A stretch of DNA of 64,000 nucleotides, from contig CP075494.1 in the NCBI GenBank assembly GCA_021613535.1, forward strand, positions 3,224,001-3,288,000, in the 5' to 3' direction. Of the stretch, positions 46,025 through 58,242 are shown one piece after another. The notes under the pieces were generated by a model that worked only from the letters and a program-made list of their open reading frames with translations, was not told the DNA's origin and did no database searches. A program made the position numbers and the translations under genes. Source of the DNA: Adineta vaga (Eukaryota; Rotifera). How positions within the stretch are numbered: position 1 is the first letter of the stretch; each line of letters starts with the position of its first letter.

Positions 46025-46725
46025 GAGGATAAGATAGGATAATTATTTAATTATTATACATCTATTTAGATTATACAACGAGTGACAAGAATATAATGTT
46101 ATATAACTTATTTAAAATAAAAACTTAATGTTTAGTAAATAACAACCATCTGTAAATATTAACTATTGATAAGTACAGTTCAAATTTTCTATATGCAAAG
46201 AAAACAACTTCGATGAAAATGAAATAAAAAATTCTTTTATAATTAAATATAACTTTTATTGCAAGATATATTTTTAAGAAAAAAATATTACTGAGTTTAT
46301 TCATGAAGATTTTCAAGCAAAACTAATTTTTAAACTATTATTCGTGTTAAATGTGGTCACGCAATGAAATTCCGTCCATTTTTTCTGGTTGAGATTTTGA
46401 TTTTGTTTCACTCTAATTATATTTCATATTCATTTTATCGATTTATTCTATTGATTAGACCGAATGCTTTATTTAGCATCTAGCGAACTATTTCAAATTG
46501 AAAATAAATACATATGGTGTATAACCTATTTTGATAAAAATCAATCAAATATGTCCTGAAAAGACAAAATTAATCTTTGTTTTTCTTTTTATGTTCTTTA
46601 GAAAATGAAAGAAAGAAAACAGCTGAAACAAATAGAAAGATAAAGAAATAAAATTATCCTATGATTTTATGTTTTTATATATCATATATTATATTCAAAT
46701 ATTAAACTCGAATAGTGAAAGTTAG
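46025..46725. other. Intergenic
   Basis: Very AT-rich; nothing recognised. Confidence 0.4.
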
Positions 46726-47706
46726 ATGGAAATCTATTTAACAATAATATTATTTATTGGTTGGTCTTCGATCATCAAATGTGATCAACCGAATTTTCCA
46801 CGTCAAATCGTTTTCTCAACAGACAATGGTCAAACAATCTATGCAATTGATGAAATCAATTAACGTGCTTCTAAATCAGTAACAGTTAATTCTTCATTAG
46901 TTCAATCTTCTTTCTTAATGAAACAGTTTCCTTATGCACCTTCTGACTCACCACAATCGAAATATTATGTTGAATTATCATTAAATTCACCACCAGGTAC
47001 TTGTCGGTATGGAACATTTTGGATTTATGGTGGATTTTTTTACAATAAATTTCCATCGCATTGGTTATCTAATTCAACTTCAATTAGTGTCATGAATTAT
47101 CTTCCGAATAATTTTACCATGATTCATTCATCAGATTCATTGCCCGATGAAGATTATTGGTATTCAAAAGAAACATGTCGAATTAGCAGTGGAAAATGGT
47201 ATTCATGTCAAGAAATTTATTTCAAGAAAAATACCGACATACCTCTTCGATCCATACAAGTTGTTCGTCGAAGTTTGAATTACTCTCAAGTAACAACAGA
47301 TTATACGATTATATCAATTGGAAAACCGGATGAGAAATATTTTGATTCAATTCCAGAAAATTGGTCAACTGTTTGTCAAGATACTAATCTTGGTATTGAA
47401 CATCATCCAACATCAACAAGAATTCTTTTAAATCAAAGTGCAAGAATTCAAATATTACTTACTTCACCACCACATCGAATTAATGGTAATGATACTGTTA
47501 TTATTCAATGGAAAGCAGATATCTGCGAAGATTGTCTTACATGGACACCAAAACGACTTGTTTTTAATTCAAAAAATTTCTTCGAAAAACAAATCTTAAC
47601 AATAACTCGTATCAAAGATTCACCGAAAATTACTTTTCTTCCAATTTTTTATGGTGGAGGTTTTGATTCTCTTCCATCTTCATCCGATCCTATTTTTGTT
47701 AGTTGA
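46726..47706 (+). pseudogene. Secreted protein of unknown family with one nonsense codon
   Basis: ATG at 46726 gives a signal peptide (MEIYLTIILFIGWSSIIKCD) and 45 codons, then TAA at 46861-46863 (EIN-stop-RASK). The same frame then runs open to 47706, 326 codons in all. Six cysteines and several N-glycosylation motifs (NSTS, NFT, NYS, NWS, NQS, NDT) indicate an extracellular domain (TCRYGTFWIYGGFF, ADICEDCLTWTPK). No C-terminal membrane segment is visible. I do not recognise the family. The single stop may be a recent mutation or an error. Confidence 0.65.
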
Positions 47707-48040
47707 ACCTTTTTGTTTTCTTCAAATTATTATAAAATAAAGTATTCATGAAAATCAAATTCAACAACAATATTAAGATCTGATTTATAATCATGTTGAA
47801 AAGAGAATAAGAACTATACAAAAATCATAATTACAACTCATTGATATTTGGTTTATTCAAGATTTTCACAGGTACTTTTATATCAATTTATCGAACAGAG
47901 AGTAACACGATGGAATCCGATTAAAAAGGTATTCTTTCATCAATTAATTTCTTTCCCGTTAATCTTAAAACAAAAGAAAACAAAATTCCGTTGACGTCGT
48001 TGTATCGTTCATACAAGTTATCTCTCATTAGAATTATCGG
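47707..48040. other. Intergenic
   Basis: Nothing recognised. Confidence 0.4.
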
Positions 48041-48235
48041 GTAAACCAACTCTAATTAAAAACTATACTGAAATGGCATCCATGGGATTGGTTGATATCG
48101 TTTCAAATGTAGGTGCACAGACAGGTCTATCTATGGCTTGGTATCAGTTTTCTATCATTAATAGAAGTCGTAGAAATGCCTATCGACTTATATGATATCA
48201 TCGTCAGGCAATTCTAATTTATTAATAAATAAATG
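48041..48235 (+). pseudogene. DEG/ENaC sodium-channel C-terminal relic
   Basis: A short stretch reads GLVDIVSNVGAQTGLSM and, in the next frame, ISFLSLIEVVEMPIDLYDII. This is the pre-TM2/TM2 region of degenerin/ENaC channels (family pattern: ...NxGGQxGLxxGxSxLSxxEI). A frameshift separates the two parts and no upstream extracellular domain was found nearby. Confidence 0.6.
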
Positions 48236-48831
48236 AATCTAATCTGGTAACTTTTTACAATAACATCCGTGTAGTCTATGCCAAAGGGAAATAATTTCCA
48301 AGAGCACTGTTTCATTTAAAACAAACTTTGAATACCATATAACCTTTTGTTCTTTCTGATAATCGTAGCTTAACAATTATTCAGAATAGTATCGATTTTC
48401 TGAAAATTGAGGAACCAAAGAAAAGAAAATATTTCAACGCTTACCCACGCTGAAATTCAGACCTAAAATAATTAGATAAAATATAAAAAATATCACAATG
48501 TAATCTATGAATAATTTCAGCGTAGAAAATAATACATTGTGTTTATTATTCTTTCGGATATTCGCACGTCTCTCGTCACATTCAAAACTAATTTTCAAGA
48601 TTTAATACAAAAGATGTCGAGCATTTTTTTTACCTATGGTATTACTTATTTCGTTCAAATTAACTTTACTACGAGATATATTAACACTATAAACACACGT
48701 GCTTTTTTTAATTGTTTGCTGCATAATAAATGAGGTGTTCATTGAAAAAACGATATTAGATTGTTTTATGGCATTAAGTTATCTGCGCAGACATGAATTA
48801 ATATTGTTTCCATAAATAAACTAAATTATCT
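48236..48831. other. Intergenic
   Basis: AT-rich; nothing recognised. Confidence 0.4.
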
Positions 48832-48876
48832 TTGCAAATATCGTCTTGTACAAAGGTTTATTATAATTCTTGTATA

Positions 48877-49812
48877 ATGACAAACGCGAACGATACTTTC
48901 AAGAGTGGAACATTTTCTGCCTATGCTGAACTTGCTATTACTTATCCTGTTCGATTTTGGCTCTTTCTTATTTCCAATATCTTATCATTACAATGTTGTC
49001 TGTTCGTTTTATATCATTTCCTATTCATTCGTAATCTTCGTGAATCATTAAACAATGATGTTCTTATAGTTCTACTCTTACGTGACTTAATTTTTGAGGG
49101 TACTCTTTTTTCTTTTATTCTTCACTACTATCGATTAAATGATTCTTGGCAAATTTCACGTCCTTTTTCGCAAATTTGATCGTATCCGAGCTTTGAAATA
49201 TTTTCAACAATAACAATTACATTTTCTTGGTGTACAATCGAAAGACATATATTTATTTTTCATAGTCAATTATTAGCAACGAAATGGAGTCGAGTTCTCT
49301 TACATTATATTCCTTTATTCGCTGTTCCTCTTTATGCTTTAACTTATTATGCTATATTGATATTTTATCCATTTTGTGATTATTTACCATTCCAATGGAC
49401 TATCAACGGTGTGTATATTCCTTGTTTTCTTCTTCATCCAATACTTTCTATACTTGACCTAATCATGCATCAAATTATTCCAATTTTCATTATCATCATC
49501 TGCACATTGGGACTTCTTATTCGATTTATACGACAAAAAACTAATCTTAGACAATCGATGCAATGGCGGAAACAAAGAAAGTTGTTGCTTCAAGTATTTT
49601 CGATCTTACATTCTCTTTACTGGTTTTCAATATCCATGCACGATTTTGCAACTTTGTGGTTTATTTGAATTGTCACTCGATTCGTTGGGAAATATAAAGA
49701 ATTACATGTTTTTCTTTGGATATTATGTTATATTTCTTTTCTATTCGTTTGTTGTGGAACATTACCAAATATTGGTAAGAAAATGAGAAAGATTTTTTGT
49801 TGCAAGAAATAA
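48877..49812 (+). pseudogene. Rhodopsin-like GPCR with two TGA codons
   Basis: From ATG 48877 one frame runs to TAA at 49810-49812 (311 codons) interrupted only by TGA at 49177-49179 and 49666-49668. Hydrophobic segments match seven helices: FWLFLISNILSLQCCLFVLY, DVLIVLLLRDLIFEGTLFSF, STITITFSWCTIERHIFIFH (TM3 with ERH as the DRY equivalent), LLHYIPLFAVPLYALTYYA, IIPIFIIIICTLGLLIRFI, a weaker sixth, and FLWILCYISFLFVCCGTLP, with an intracellular tail KMRKIFCCKK. Both TGA codons could derive from TGG by one change. A recently dead member of an expanded receptor family. Confidence 0.75.
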
Positions 49813-50656
49813 AATGGACAAATTGCGGCTGCTCCAATTCCATTGAACAATCGTATAAATGTAAACAAATAATCTGACAGTGTGTAGTTTTACAAAGTTC
49901 TCTTTATGAAAAAGACGAAAAATCAAAGGAAAGGCTGCATTATCAAAAATTTTTCTCGTGGAATTTTTCATCGTCGTATTATAAGGAATTAATCTATATA
50001 AAAATAAATATTGAAAATGGAACAAGAGATTGTTTTTTATAGTTATTCTGTAGTTTAACCCCCTTCTAATTTAATATTTTACTATATTTTTTTCCAATAA
50101 AAATTAAAGTAGAAATTATAAAGCAATTCGAAAATAGAGACATGTTCATTCTATATTAGTCGTGTTGATGCAATGATAAAAGTCCATCGAAACATTATGT
50201 CGAATAAATATTTTCTGTTAACAAAAATGATTTATAGTCACATCACTAATATATATTTATTTCTGACTCGAAGAAATTAAATACATAATTAATTTTGTTT
50301 TTTATCTAGAGAATCTGACGGAGAAGATCGTAGTTGCATACACACCTATATTTGCTTTAATTAAATAGAATATTAATAATGTTATTAGCAAAAATATCAT
50401 ATTGTCCTGGAATATTGTTATGGTCTGAATTCGTTTTTTTAAAATCTTATTACTCTCAATTAAAATCAATTGTTGATTTTTTGAAATGCGAATTTAATTG
50501 TTTTATCTTTATTCTTTTTTGTATATAGAGAAGAAAGAACTGTTCAATACTCACATGTTACTATAGGTCGGACGAGTACAAATATCACAAGAAAAAGTAT
50601 TGCACTTGACTTCTAAGCACAGAAATACAGTAGTTTGTCCTTTTATTTCAGACATA
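49813..50656. other. Intergenic
   Basis: AT-rich; nothing recognised. Confidence 0.4.
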
Positions 50657-50658
50657 TA

Positions 50659-51940
50659 CAGGGAATACCAAAATTATAGACCTCACACACACAAATACGA
50701 ATTACTTTTTTTTTGTAATTTTTATCTCTTCGAAACTAGTTCGATAAACGTATTTAATCGAGATAGCATCGCTCTAATTAAAATTATGTCGATTAAAGGA
50801 CAATTTGATAGAGTTTGAGAAGATAGCTATCGTTGTATCCCACTGTTATGTGGACTGTTCGCTAGAAGGTCGCAGAATTTTATGACTCGTTGGAGCGACG
50901 AATCCAATCTAATGGCACAGAAAGAGAAAGCGCACTAAGTTGTACTAGAACATGAACAAACAGTATAGGGAAAACATCTCTCAGAATAAAGATCTATAAC
51001 TCGGAAGATTAATTAATTACTAAACCTATGAAAAATTTACTCCCGTCGTCGGATTGCGCTGTAGTATCTCATGAAGAAGGAAACTGGAGTTTTTCTACTT
51101 TACTGAGATTCATAATCGAAGAGGTGACTGAAAAAGTGGATAGAGTTCACCGGAAACAGTGAATCAAATTTATATGAACAAAACTTGTATTACGTGCATA
51201 TGCATACATCTGTTGAAATTAGTTGATCTTAAAAGTTATGGATCTTCATTCTGAGAGATGTTTTCCCTGTACTGTTTGTTCATGTTCTAGTACAACTTAG
51301 TGCGCTTTCTCTTTCTGTGCCATTAGATTGGATTCGTCGCTCCAACGAGTCATAAAATTCTGCGACCTTCTAGCGAACAGTCCACATAACAGTGGGATAC
51401 AACGATAGCTATCTTCTCAAACTCTATCAAATTGTCCTTTAATCGACATAATTTTAATTAGAGCGATGCTATCTCGATTAAATACGTTTATCGAACTAGT
51501 TTCGAAGAGATAAAAATTACAAAAAAAGTATCCGTTAATTAAGATCTGTAGTAGGTGATAAGACATTGGTATACCTCTCGTAATAACGAGAATTTGCGTC
51601 ATAACTTTGACCAGCCATACCTCAGAGTGAGAGAAATAGATAGAATGTTATTTTTGTTTGAACAAAGTTCTAGAAAATCAATTGATGATCAATTCTAGAA
51701 AATCGAGAAATGTATTTTTCGTATAGGGAAGTCTATAATTATGGTCCAGCAAGTTTACACAAATTTGTACTTTGCTTATTCTACTATCAGCGAACGGAAA
51801 TAGGATATTAAGTTGGTAGATAGTAAGTGTGTACTCACACATTTTTATGCCATCGGCTGATCACCATCTCTTATTGCCGAAATAAAATAACGATATTCGT
51901 ATTTATGTATGTGAGAGGTCTATAATTTTCGCATACCCTG
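50659..51940. mobile_element. Large fold-back element, TA-flanked, about 1.28 kb
   Basis: Terminal repeats CAGGGAATACCAAAATTATA (50659) and its inverted partner ending GCATACCCTG (51940) are flanked by TA on both sides (50657-50658, 51941-51942). Inside, arms of about 310 bases (about 50700-51017 and 51218-51530) are almost perfect inverted copies around a 200-base loop. The right arm is separated from its terminal repeat by about 360 extra bases (51531-51893), absent on the left, probably a later insertion. The identical short readings on both strands (ending IKIMSIKGQFDRV) are a by-product of the symmetry. Confidence 0.8.
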
Positions 51941-51942
51941 TA

Positions 51943-52235
51943 ATTCTCGAGGAGATGCTCTTCTATTATACGGTAATGATCTATGTTAGGTAGATACATG
52001 ACTTTAACCTGTTTGGAAGGACACAAAATTGTATGCGATAACTATGAAAGCGTTTCTTCATTAAGTCAAAAAATAAGTAACTGTTTTTATAAGTTAATCT
52101 ATGCCTGAAAAGAGAGGTGTCCATAAACGATTAGTTTCTTCACTTTAGTTTATTTATCCATTGATGATTATAGATCTCACAGTTATTTCTGATTCATATC
52201 CACATTCTGAATACGCAAATAATTAGTTAAACATC
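51943..52235. other. Spacer downstream of the ART-TPR gene
   Basis: Nothing recognised. Confidence 0.4.
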
Positions 52236-54956
52236 TCATTCATTAGTTTTTGAAACTATATCATTCACATTGAATTTGCTGATATATGCCAGCCATTTTT
52301 TACAAGCAATAGTTGTTGGATGGTCGTCTTGTAGTGTTTGTTCAGCGATGTTAACAGCTTGCTTTGCATGATATATAGCCTCATCTATCCTATTTAACGT
52401 CTCGCACAAGCCGCTTATATTGAGGTTCACCATGGCGACATCTGAATGAATCAATGATTTTTTCTCGAAAAGATCTATCGCTTTTTTATACATTGATAGA
52501 GCCTGTTCCAACTGACCTTTGTTTTCATATATCACAGCCATATTTGAATAGATACATGAGATATCACTATGTTCACATACTTCTGAATTAAGTTGAATAT
52601 CAAGTGCACGTTGATAAAATTTTAATGCCATGTCACAATTTTCTTTATTATGCCATATACTCGCAATTTGAATATAATTTTTTGCTAAGTCACAATGATT
52701 TGGTGGTAGATATTCCAAAGTAATTTCTAGAGATTTATTCACAAGATGCAATGCTAAGTCAGCATTTTTCTGCTCATATTTTGAACAAATTTGACTAATA
52801 TTTGCTAAGATCGTCGCATGCATAGCTTTACATTTAGGCTGAGTAGAACCATGATCGCAAATAATTGCATAAGCTTTTTGATACATGATGAGAGATATCT
52901 CATAATTACCCTTATCTATCCAAACATGACCTAGATTATTATACACTGTGGCTAAGTTAAGTTTTAAAGGCATGTTTCTATAAATGGATAGAGCACGTTC
53001 ATAATCATCAAGTGCCTTTTCCAAACGACCCGAATCGTGATGAATTGATGCCCGAGCACTATATAATGCTCCTAAACGTGGATGATCGTTAGGCAATGCT
53101 TTCAATTGCAATTTCAATGCTTTTTCGATGTAATTTCGTGCTTCTTCAATATAACCTTTTTTTTGATAAGTTAGTGCTATATATTGATGCGTGCAAGGTA
53201 TATAACTGTGTAAATGTGGCAAATATTGCTCTTTAATAGAAAGTGCCCGCTTAAAATACAAAAGTGCATCATCATATCGACCTGCAGAATCGAGTGCTAA
53301 CCCAATTTTATCATAGCATGATGCCAATCTAGCTTTGTCACAAGGTATTATTGACTCACTAGCAACCAAGCCCATCACACGCTGTTCAAGTATGTCTGAT
53401 TCCATATTCATACTGCATAGTAAATCGACGAAATTTGACCATACAATCAAAAAGTACTGTTCAATATCCTTCTCTACAAACGTGTCGAAAGCCTTTCCAT
53501 AAGCCAATGCTGCCTCGATATATTTGTCACGTTCATAATAGATTAAGCCTAAGTTATTGTAAATTTTCCCAATATCAATATGATCATCTGGTAATTCGTT
53601 TAGTAACATATTGTAGTAGTATTCGGCTTTGTTAAATTCACCCATATCGTAAAGAAAATCACCGAATGTTAATAGAAGTGAATCTTCGCTGATATCTCTT
53701 TTTAAGTAACTTATCAATTCGATGATTTCTTTGTTTTCTTCTTGTTGCATTTTTAGGCGAACATAATACATCGTATCATATTCTTCGATACTTCCGATTT
53801 GAAATATTGTTCCAATGGATAATAGAACTTCGTTTTCTCCCTCCTTGGTACTGTCAACAATCTCAGTAAATGGACGCTGAATTGTTTGGTCAGCTGTAGC
53901 ATTCTGTTGAATGTCAATATCTATGTATGAAATAATGAAATAAAAACAAAATCGAAATGAACTATGAGTTGTACAAATATCGAAAACGGAGATTCATCTC
54001 TCTAAATCGCATGTGATTTCATCTAGCTCCTAAAGTTATTAACAGATCTGTCGCCTACAAAATCTCCACCTATAAATGAATTCCATGATTGCAATAGTTC
54101 ATTTGGTATGAATCTATTTCTTCATCATAGACTGGTTAAATCATGTTATTTGTGCGAGAAATGATTTCATCACATATTCGCTTGCATACAGACCAAATCC
54201 CTCGACTATGATGTTCGCAATATTCGTAAGATAATGTAAATGTTCTATCAATGTCTGATTTCACGCTTGCATGCATACACTCTTTTGCTTTTTGGAAAAA
54301 ATATACTTGCCTATTTCGAAAAGAACATGTACTTCGTCCGGATTTGGAAGATCATGGACGCCTCCAAATTCAGCAGCCACTGCACAATTTTTGGATGTTG
54401 ACAAAAATCCATTGAATGCAATAAGACCACCATTCTCATTTCTTTTGATTTTATCAAAATCTTGTTTAGACATTGTTTGACCACGAAACACTGTGAGAAT
54501 ACTTTCGTTTGGATTATTTATCAATACTCGAAGATATTTCTCATGTTCGATCATCAGTTCTTGATACAATTCATGAATAAAAAATCGAAATTTGAATAGA
54601 ATATCAATGTTTTCTGTGCGAAATGCTTTATTGAAAAGACGATACAAGAATGAGTCACATGTATACCATTGCAGCGCTGTTAACTTGCTTTTAGGATAAT
54701 TCATGGCAAAATCATCAATTTTTCTCAATTCGATCGAATCGTTTATGTAAAATTGACGACATTCTTTGAGCATTTCTTCCATTGTTTTTTCTATTGGTGA
54801 CATTTTAATCAGTACGTCAATAAGCAAATGAGCCCATACAAACTTGACATTTTCACAGCTTAGTTCACGAACACTTTGTTGACCAGTATGAAGGGTAAAT
54901 AAACTAATACCTACTTGATCGTCTATACTAGTACAGTTCATGCCTTGGTCAGACAT
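52236..54956 (-). CDS. ART-TPR protein with a GC-AG intron
   Basis: Exon A (54956-54311) encodes a helical region with WYTCDSFLYRLFNKAFR and the start of an ART domain: Arg in VFRGQT and IAFNGFLSTS. Exon B (53920-52236) supplies the rest, with ENEVLLS (E-x-E) near 53850, and about ten TPR units to the C-terminus. Together the R-S-E set is complete. The 390-bp intron (54310-53921) has donor AG/GCAAGT and acceptor ACATAG; splicing there restores phase (EI-D-IDIQQ). A TTTTAG before 54945 suggests a further upstream exon; the N-terminal alpha/beta region of the other two paralogs was not found. About 770 residues. Role inferred as for the paralogs: protein ADP-ribosylation with TPR partner binding. 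Confidence 0.82.
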
Positions 54957-56160
54957 ATTTGTTTGTGACTAAAACAAAAATTTACAAATCATAGTGATTA
55001 TCATTTTTTTAAGTTTGAGCAATCAGTAGTTATTTGGCATTTGATAAATATTTTATCCCAAAATCAAGAAAAAAAGAAATAGAAAATCCGTTGATATAAA
55101 TCGTTCTCTTCTGCGCATCCTCATGTTATACAGTTATAGTCTAGTTGATTGAATAGACGTTACGAAAAGCATACATACACAGACGATTCGATGATCTATC
55201 TAAAGCTTTTTAAAATGTAAATGAAATTGATTTAGGTTGGTTTTTTCCAAGTTTGTGAAAATAAACATTGTCATTAATTATGCATGTTTTATCTTCACCT
55301 TTTTCAAATCTGATTGTAAAGAAAAATACAGTCGACAATCTTGTTTGACAACGCCTTTTTCTTTCCCGTCCATGTGAGCGAACAAATATGATATTCGTTC
55401 GCTATATCGATTATATGTATGGTGTATGGTATTTTTCCTTTTTCTTTCCTTTCGAATATTCTTTTTCTCCTATCCTTTGATATATTCCTTAATCGTACTA
55501 TAATATGTTCTGTTCAAGTATATCTTCTTGCACAAGTGCGAACTTAACAATCGTCCTTTATCTTTTTCTTGTATATATACTTTTATGATTTCCGTGAATA
55601 ATTATCATAGATATTACAAATTTTTCGTAGATCATTAACCTCATCAAATAAAACCGATGACACTCTGCCATCGTCAATACTAACGTATTGTTTCTTGAAG
55701 TCGATCGAGTGGGTGTGCTGTACTTTATCGTAATGTTTCACATTTATATTCTCTTTCTATCAGACTTATGTGATGCACTTCTATGTGCTCCTTCTGTCAC
55801 CTAAAATTTCGGTACTACTTGCCGCAGATTAGAATCGAAATTTTGTAGTTATCTATGGTTTTAGATCGTCAATTTATAAAAAATAATATTGATCAAAGAA
55901 ACATTTACTAAAAAACAAAATAGAATTTAAGAAGTTGTATACGTAGAAAACTAATAGATCATTAAACAGGAGTGAAAGATATTTTTAGTGTTAGAAAAGT
56001 CTTTAAGCAAAATTTCTAAGAGAATTTAATGTAATATATGATAGAATTAGTTCGGCAAGGGGCGAACACTTGTTATCAATACTTAACAAAAAAGCTGTGG
56101 GAAAGAAACCCTATGTTTTTTTCTTCAGGAAACTAATCAGACAGCAGTTGCAAGACTATA
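54957..56160. other. Intergenic
   Basis: AT-rich; no gene recognised. A 133-codon plus-strand reading from 56070 crosses the next hairpin and is mostly not convincing, though its last 60 residues (CMNELLPFLMDKHTFSTRQC) have a protein-like composition. Confidence 0.35.
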
Positions 56161-56178
56161 AACGACTGCCTATATTGA

Positions 56179-56236
56179 TCTTGAGGGTGTGGGTCTGTGT
56201 GACGTTAGAGCTTTGGCAGCCACATCCTCATGACGC
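56179..56236 (+). repeat. Telomere-like inverted repeat
   Basis: TCTTGAGGGTGTGGGTCTGT (56179) faces CAGCCACATCCTCATG (56218-56233) with a loop of about 20 bases. It carries the conserved ATCTTGAG outer end. Confidence 0.65.
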
Positions 56237-56474
56237 AGAACGAGACAATCAATCTTATCAATTGCCTAAATCAATTCCTATTGATCCCACGGTACAATTC
56301 TCAGGAAATACACGTGTCCGAAGTGATCATGATACGAAATATTGTATGAACGAATTACTACCCTTTCTCATGGATAAACATACATTTTCGACACGTCAAT
56401 GTGCTCGACAATTTCAATATTTTAAAAATAAACAGGATTGTATCTTACCAAATGCTAACATTAATCTATAGAAT

Positions 56475-56915
56475 GCAAAAATCATTGCTTTTTGCAAGCC
56501 ATCCTCTGTAGAATATAAAAATCTTATTGAAATATTTCTATTCTAGTACTAGAATACTGTTCGACACCATTGTATCGACTAATAGAAGCGCTCTGTATTA
56601 CGCATAAACCCCCTATAATAGAAGCCCCTTCCATATTAGAGGGCCCCTTATCAGAAGCCCTCTCAGTCGGGAGCATGATGAAAAACATATTAGAAGCTCT
56701 CCATTTTTAAAAAGTTTTCGCGAATTTTTTGCGGTATTTTTAGCGAAAAACAACCGAAAACTATGGTTTTCCGATAAAACTTTGATTTATTTCCTTAGTA
56801 TCCAACGTAAAAATCTCAAAACTCCTGAAAATTTTTTAAAAACCGAAAACCTCTAAAAACTTAAGGATTTAATAGAAGCTCCCTTTGAAAAATTTCTATG
56901 ATGGACATATTAGTA
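56475..56915. repeat. Cluster of (T)ATTAGAAGCnCC words
   Basis: Six or so copies of TAATAGAAGC / ATTAGAAGCTC / ATCAGAAGCCC occur at about 56578, 56618, 56638, 56653, 56689 and 56869, around an AT-rich core of about 160 bases. It looks like the ends of a short unknown MITE or a satellite fragment. No ORF. Confidence 0.5.
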
Positions 56916-56968
56916 TGAGGGTGTGGTTATGAGTATTAGTCTATCGAATATTCGCACCCACACCCTTT
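56915..56968 (+). repeat. Telomere-like inverted repeat
   Basis: TATGAGGGTGTGGTTATGAG faces CGCACCCACACCCTT (56953-56967). It ends about 10 bases before an NHL-coding exon. Confidence 0.7.
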
Positions 56969-56977
56969 TATAACCAG

Positions 56978-57419
56978 CGAGTATTGAAATGGGTTGTAAA
57001 TGGCAATTCCGGGATATTGGTAGCCGGTGGTGGGGGTTCAGGAAATAGTTCCAATCAATTGTCAGATGCACATGGCTTATATGTGGACACAGTAAATGAC
57101 GTCGTATACGTAGCAGACACAGGTAATCATCGTATCCAAAAATATACTAGTGCATCAGTGAGTGGAATCACCGTGTTTGGTGCCGCTTCTCGAGCAACTG
57201 CCTCTCCTGTATTGAGGAAGATCCACCAGCCTCAATCAGTATTTGTCGACAAAATTGGTAACATTTTAGTGGGTGATTGGACACGAATTCCCAAGTGGAC
57301 ATCGAATGAATCCATCGTCGGCGTTCGCATTGGACAAAACAGGAAATCTGTATGCCCTTGACTGGATAAACCAACGATTGCTTAAATTCAATGTCATTTC
57401 CAAACAGTGTCCCACTTAG
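56978..57419 (+). pseudogene. NHL-repeat beta-propeller fragment
   Basis: After an ACCAG acceptor-like sequence the plus frame encodes about 2.5 NHL repeats (ILVAGGGGSGNSSNQL, HGLYVDTVNDVVYVADTGNHRIQKY, QPQSVFVDKIGNILVGDW). The sense then continues in another frame (LDKTGNLYALDWINQRLLKF) to a TAG at 57417-57419. One frameshift near 57335. NHL propellers bind proteins, RNA or glycans. The N-terminal part of the protein is absent, so this is a stranded 3' exon. Confidence 0.75.
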
Positions 57420-58242
57420 CTATGCACCAATATCAAAACTCTTGGCTTTGAGTATTATTGGTTTTAAGATACATAAAAAACAGTCTTGAAAGGATAAATC
57501 CATAATGCTTTCCTTTGAAGTTTATTATATGTTTTCTCTCTAAATAAGCTTTTCATGCAGTACTATTATCCATTTCAAAATAAAAGACTTGACTATTTTT
57601 TAAATAACTTTATCATAATGATAGCTAGCAAGCCCGAGTTTTTTTCTTTCGAAAGACCGCACATGGACGCATTTATGCATATAAAATTCAATAGGGTATC
57701 TTGACGATGAAACAGTGAGGTATGGTTATCTTCTAAGATGTACCGAAAACCTTATGAAGTGGAATGATTTTTTTATTTTGACCAGTGGAAAATGACCACT
57801 GATTCGAGATTTATTCATCAACACAACGCCCAATTTCTAGGTGAATCCCGCCAGAACTTATAGTCAATTTAGTCAGAAGCTGCGATCGATTTATATTGGT
57901 AGATTTTTATGAAATATGCTGTGCGTAATTATAGCAATAGCAACCATTATATATTTTACAATATTTATTTATTCAGCAATATGATAATGGAGTACCGTGA
58001 TTTTAAATATTTATGCCATAAACATAAAACGTATTGATTATATTATATTACAAATAGGACAGTCATGACTATAGATTTTGTGTCGTGTTTTTAGAAACAA
58101 AATGCTTTTATTGGTCTATATCATCAACCAATAGAATTTGCTTGTCAACAAATTGTCCAGCAAAGAAAAATATATCATGAAATACGTCTCTCTACCTCCA
58201 TCATTTGCTTTCACGTAAACGATCTATTAACATTTTTATTCT
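57420..58242. other. Intergenic
   Basis: AT-rich; nothing recognised. Confidence 0.4.

Noticed and set aside
35844-46863. Reassigned stop codon (TAA read as Gln) in the TPR, F-box and secreted-protein genes
   Set aside because: TAA and TAG end the intact genes (trehalase, GST, ART-TPR at 28741) exactly where expected, and the broken genes also have frameshifts, so mutation or error is simpler.
50600-51602. Identical short proteins on both strands ending IKIMSIKGQFDRV
   Set aside because: Explained entirely by the inverted arms of the fold-back element.
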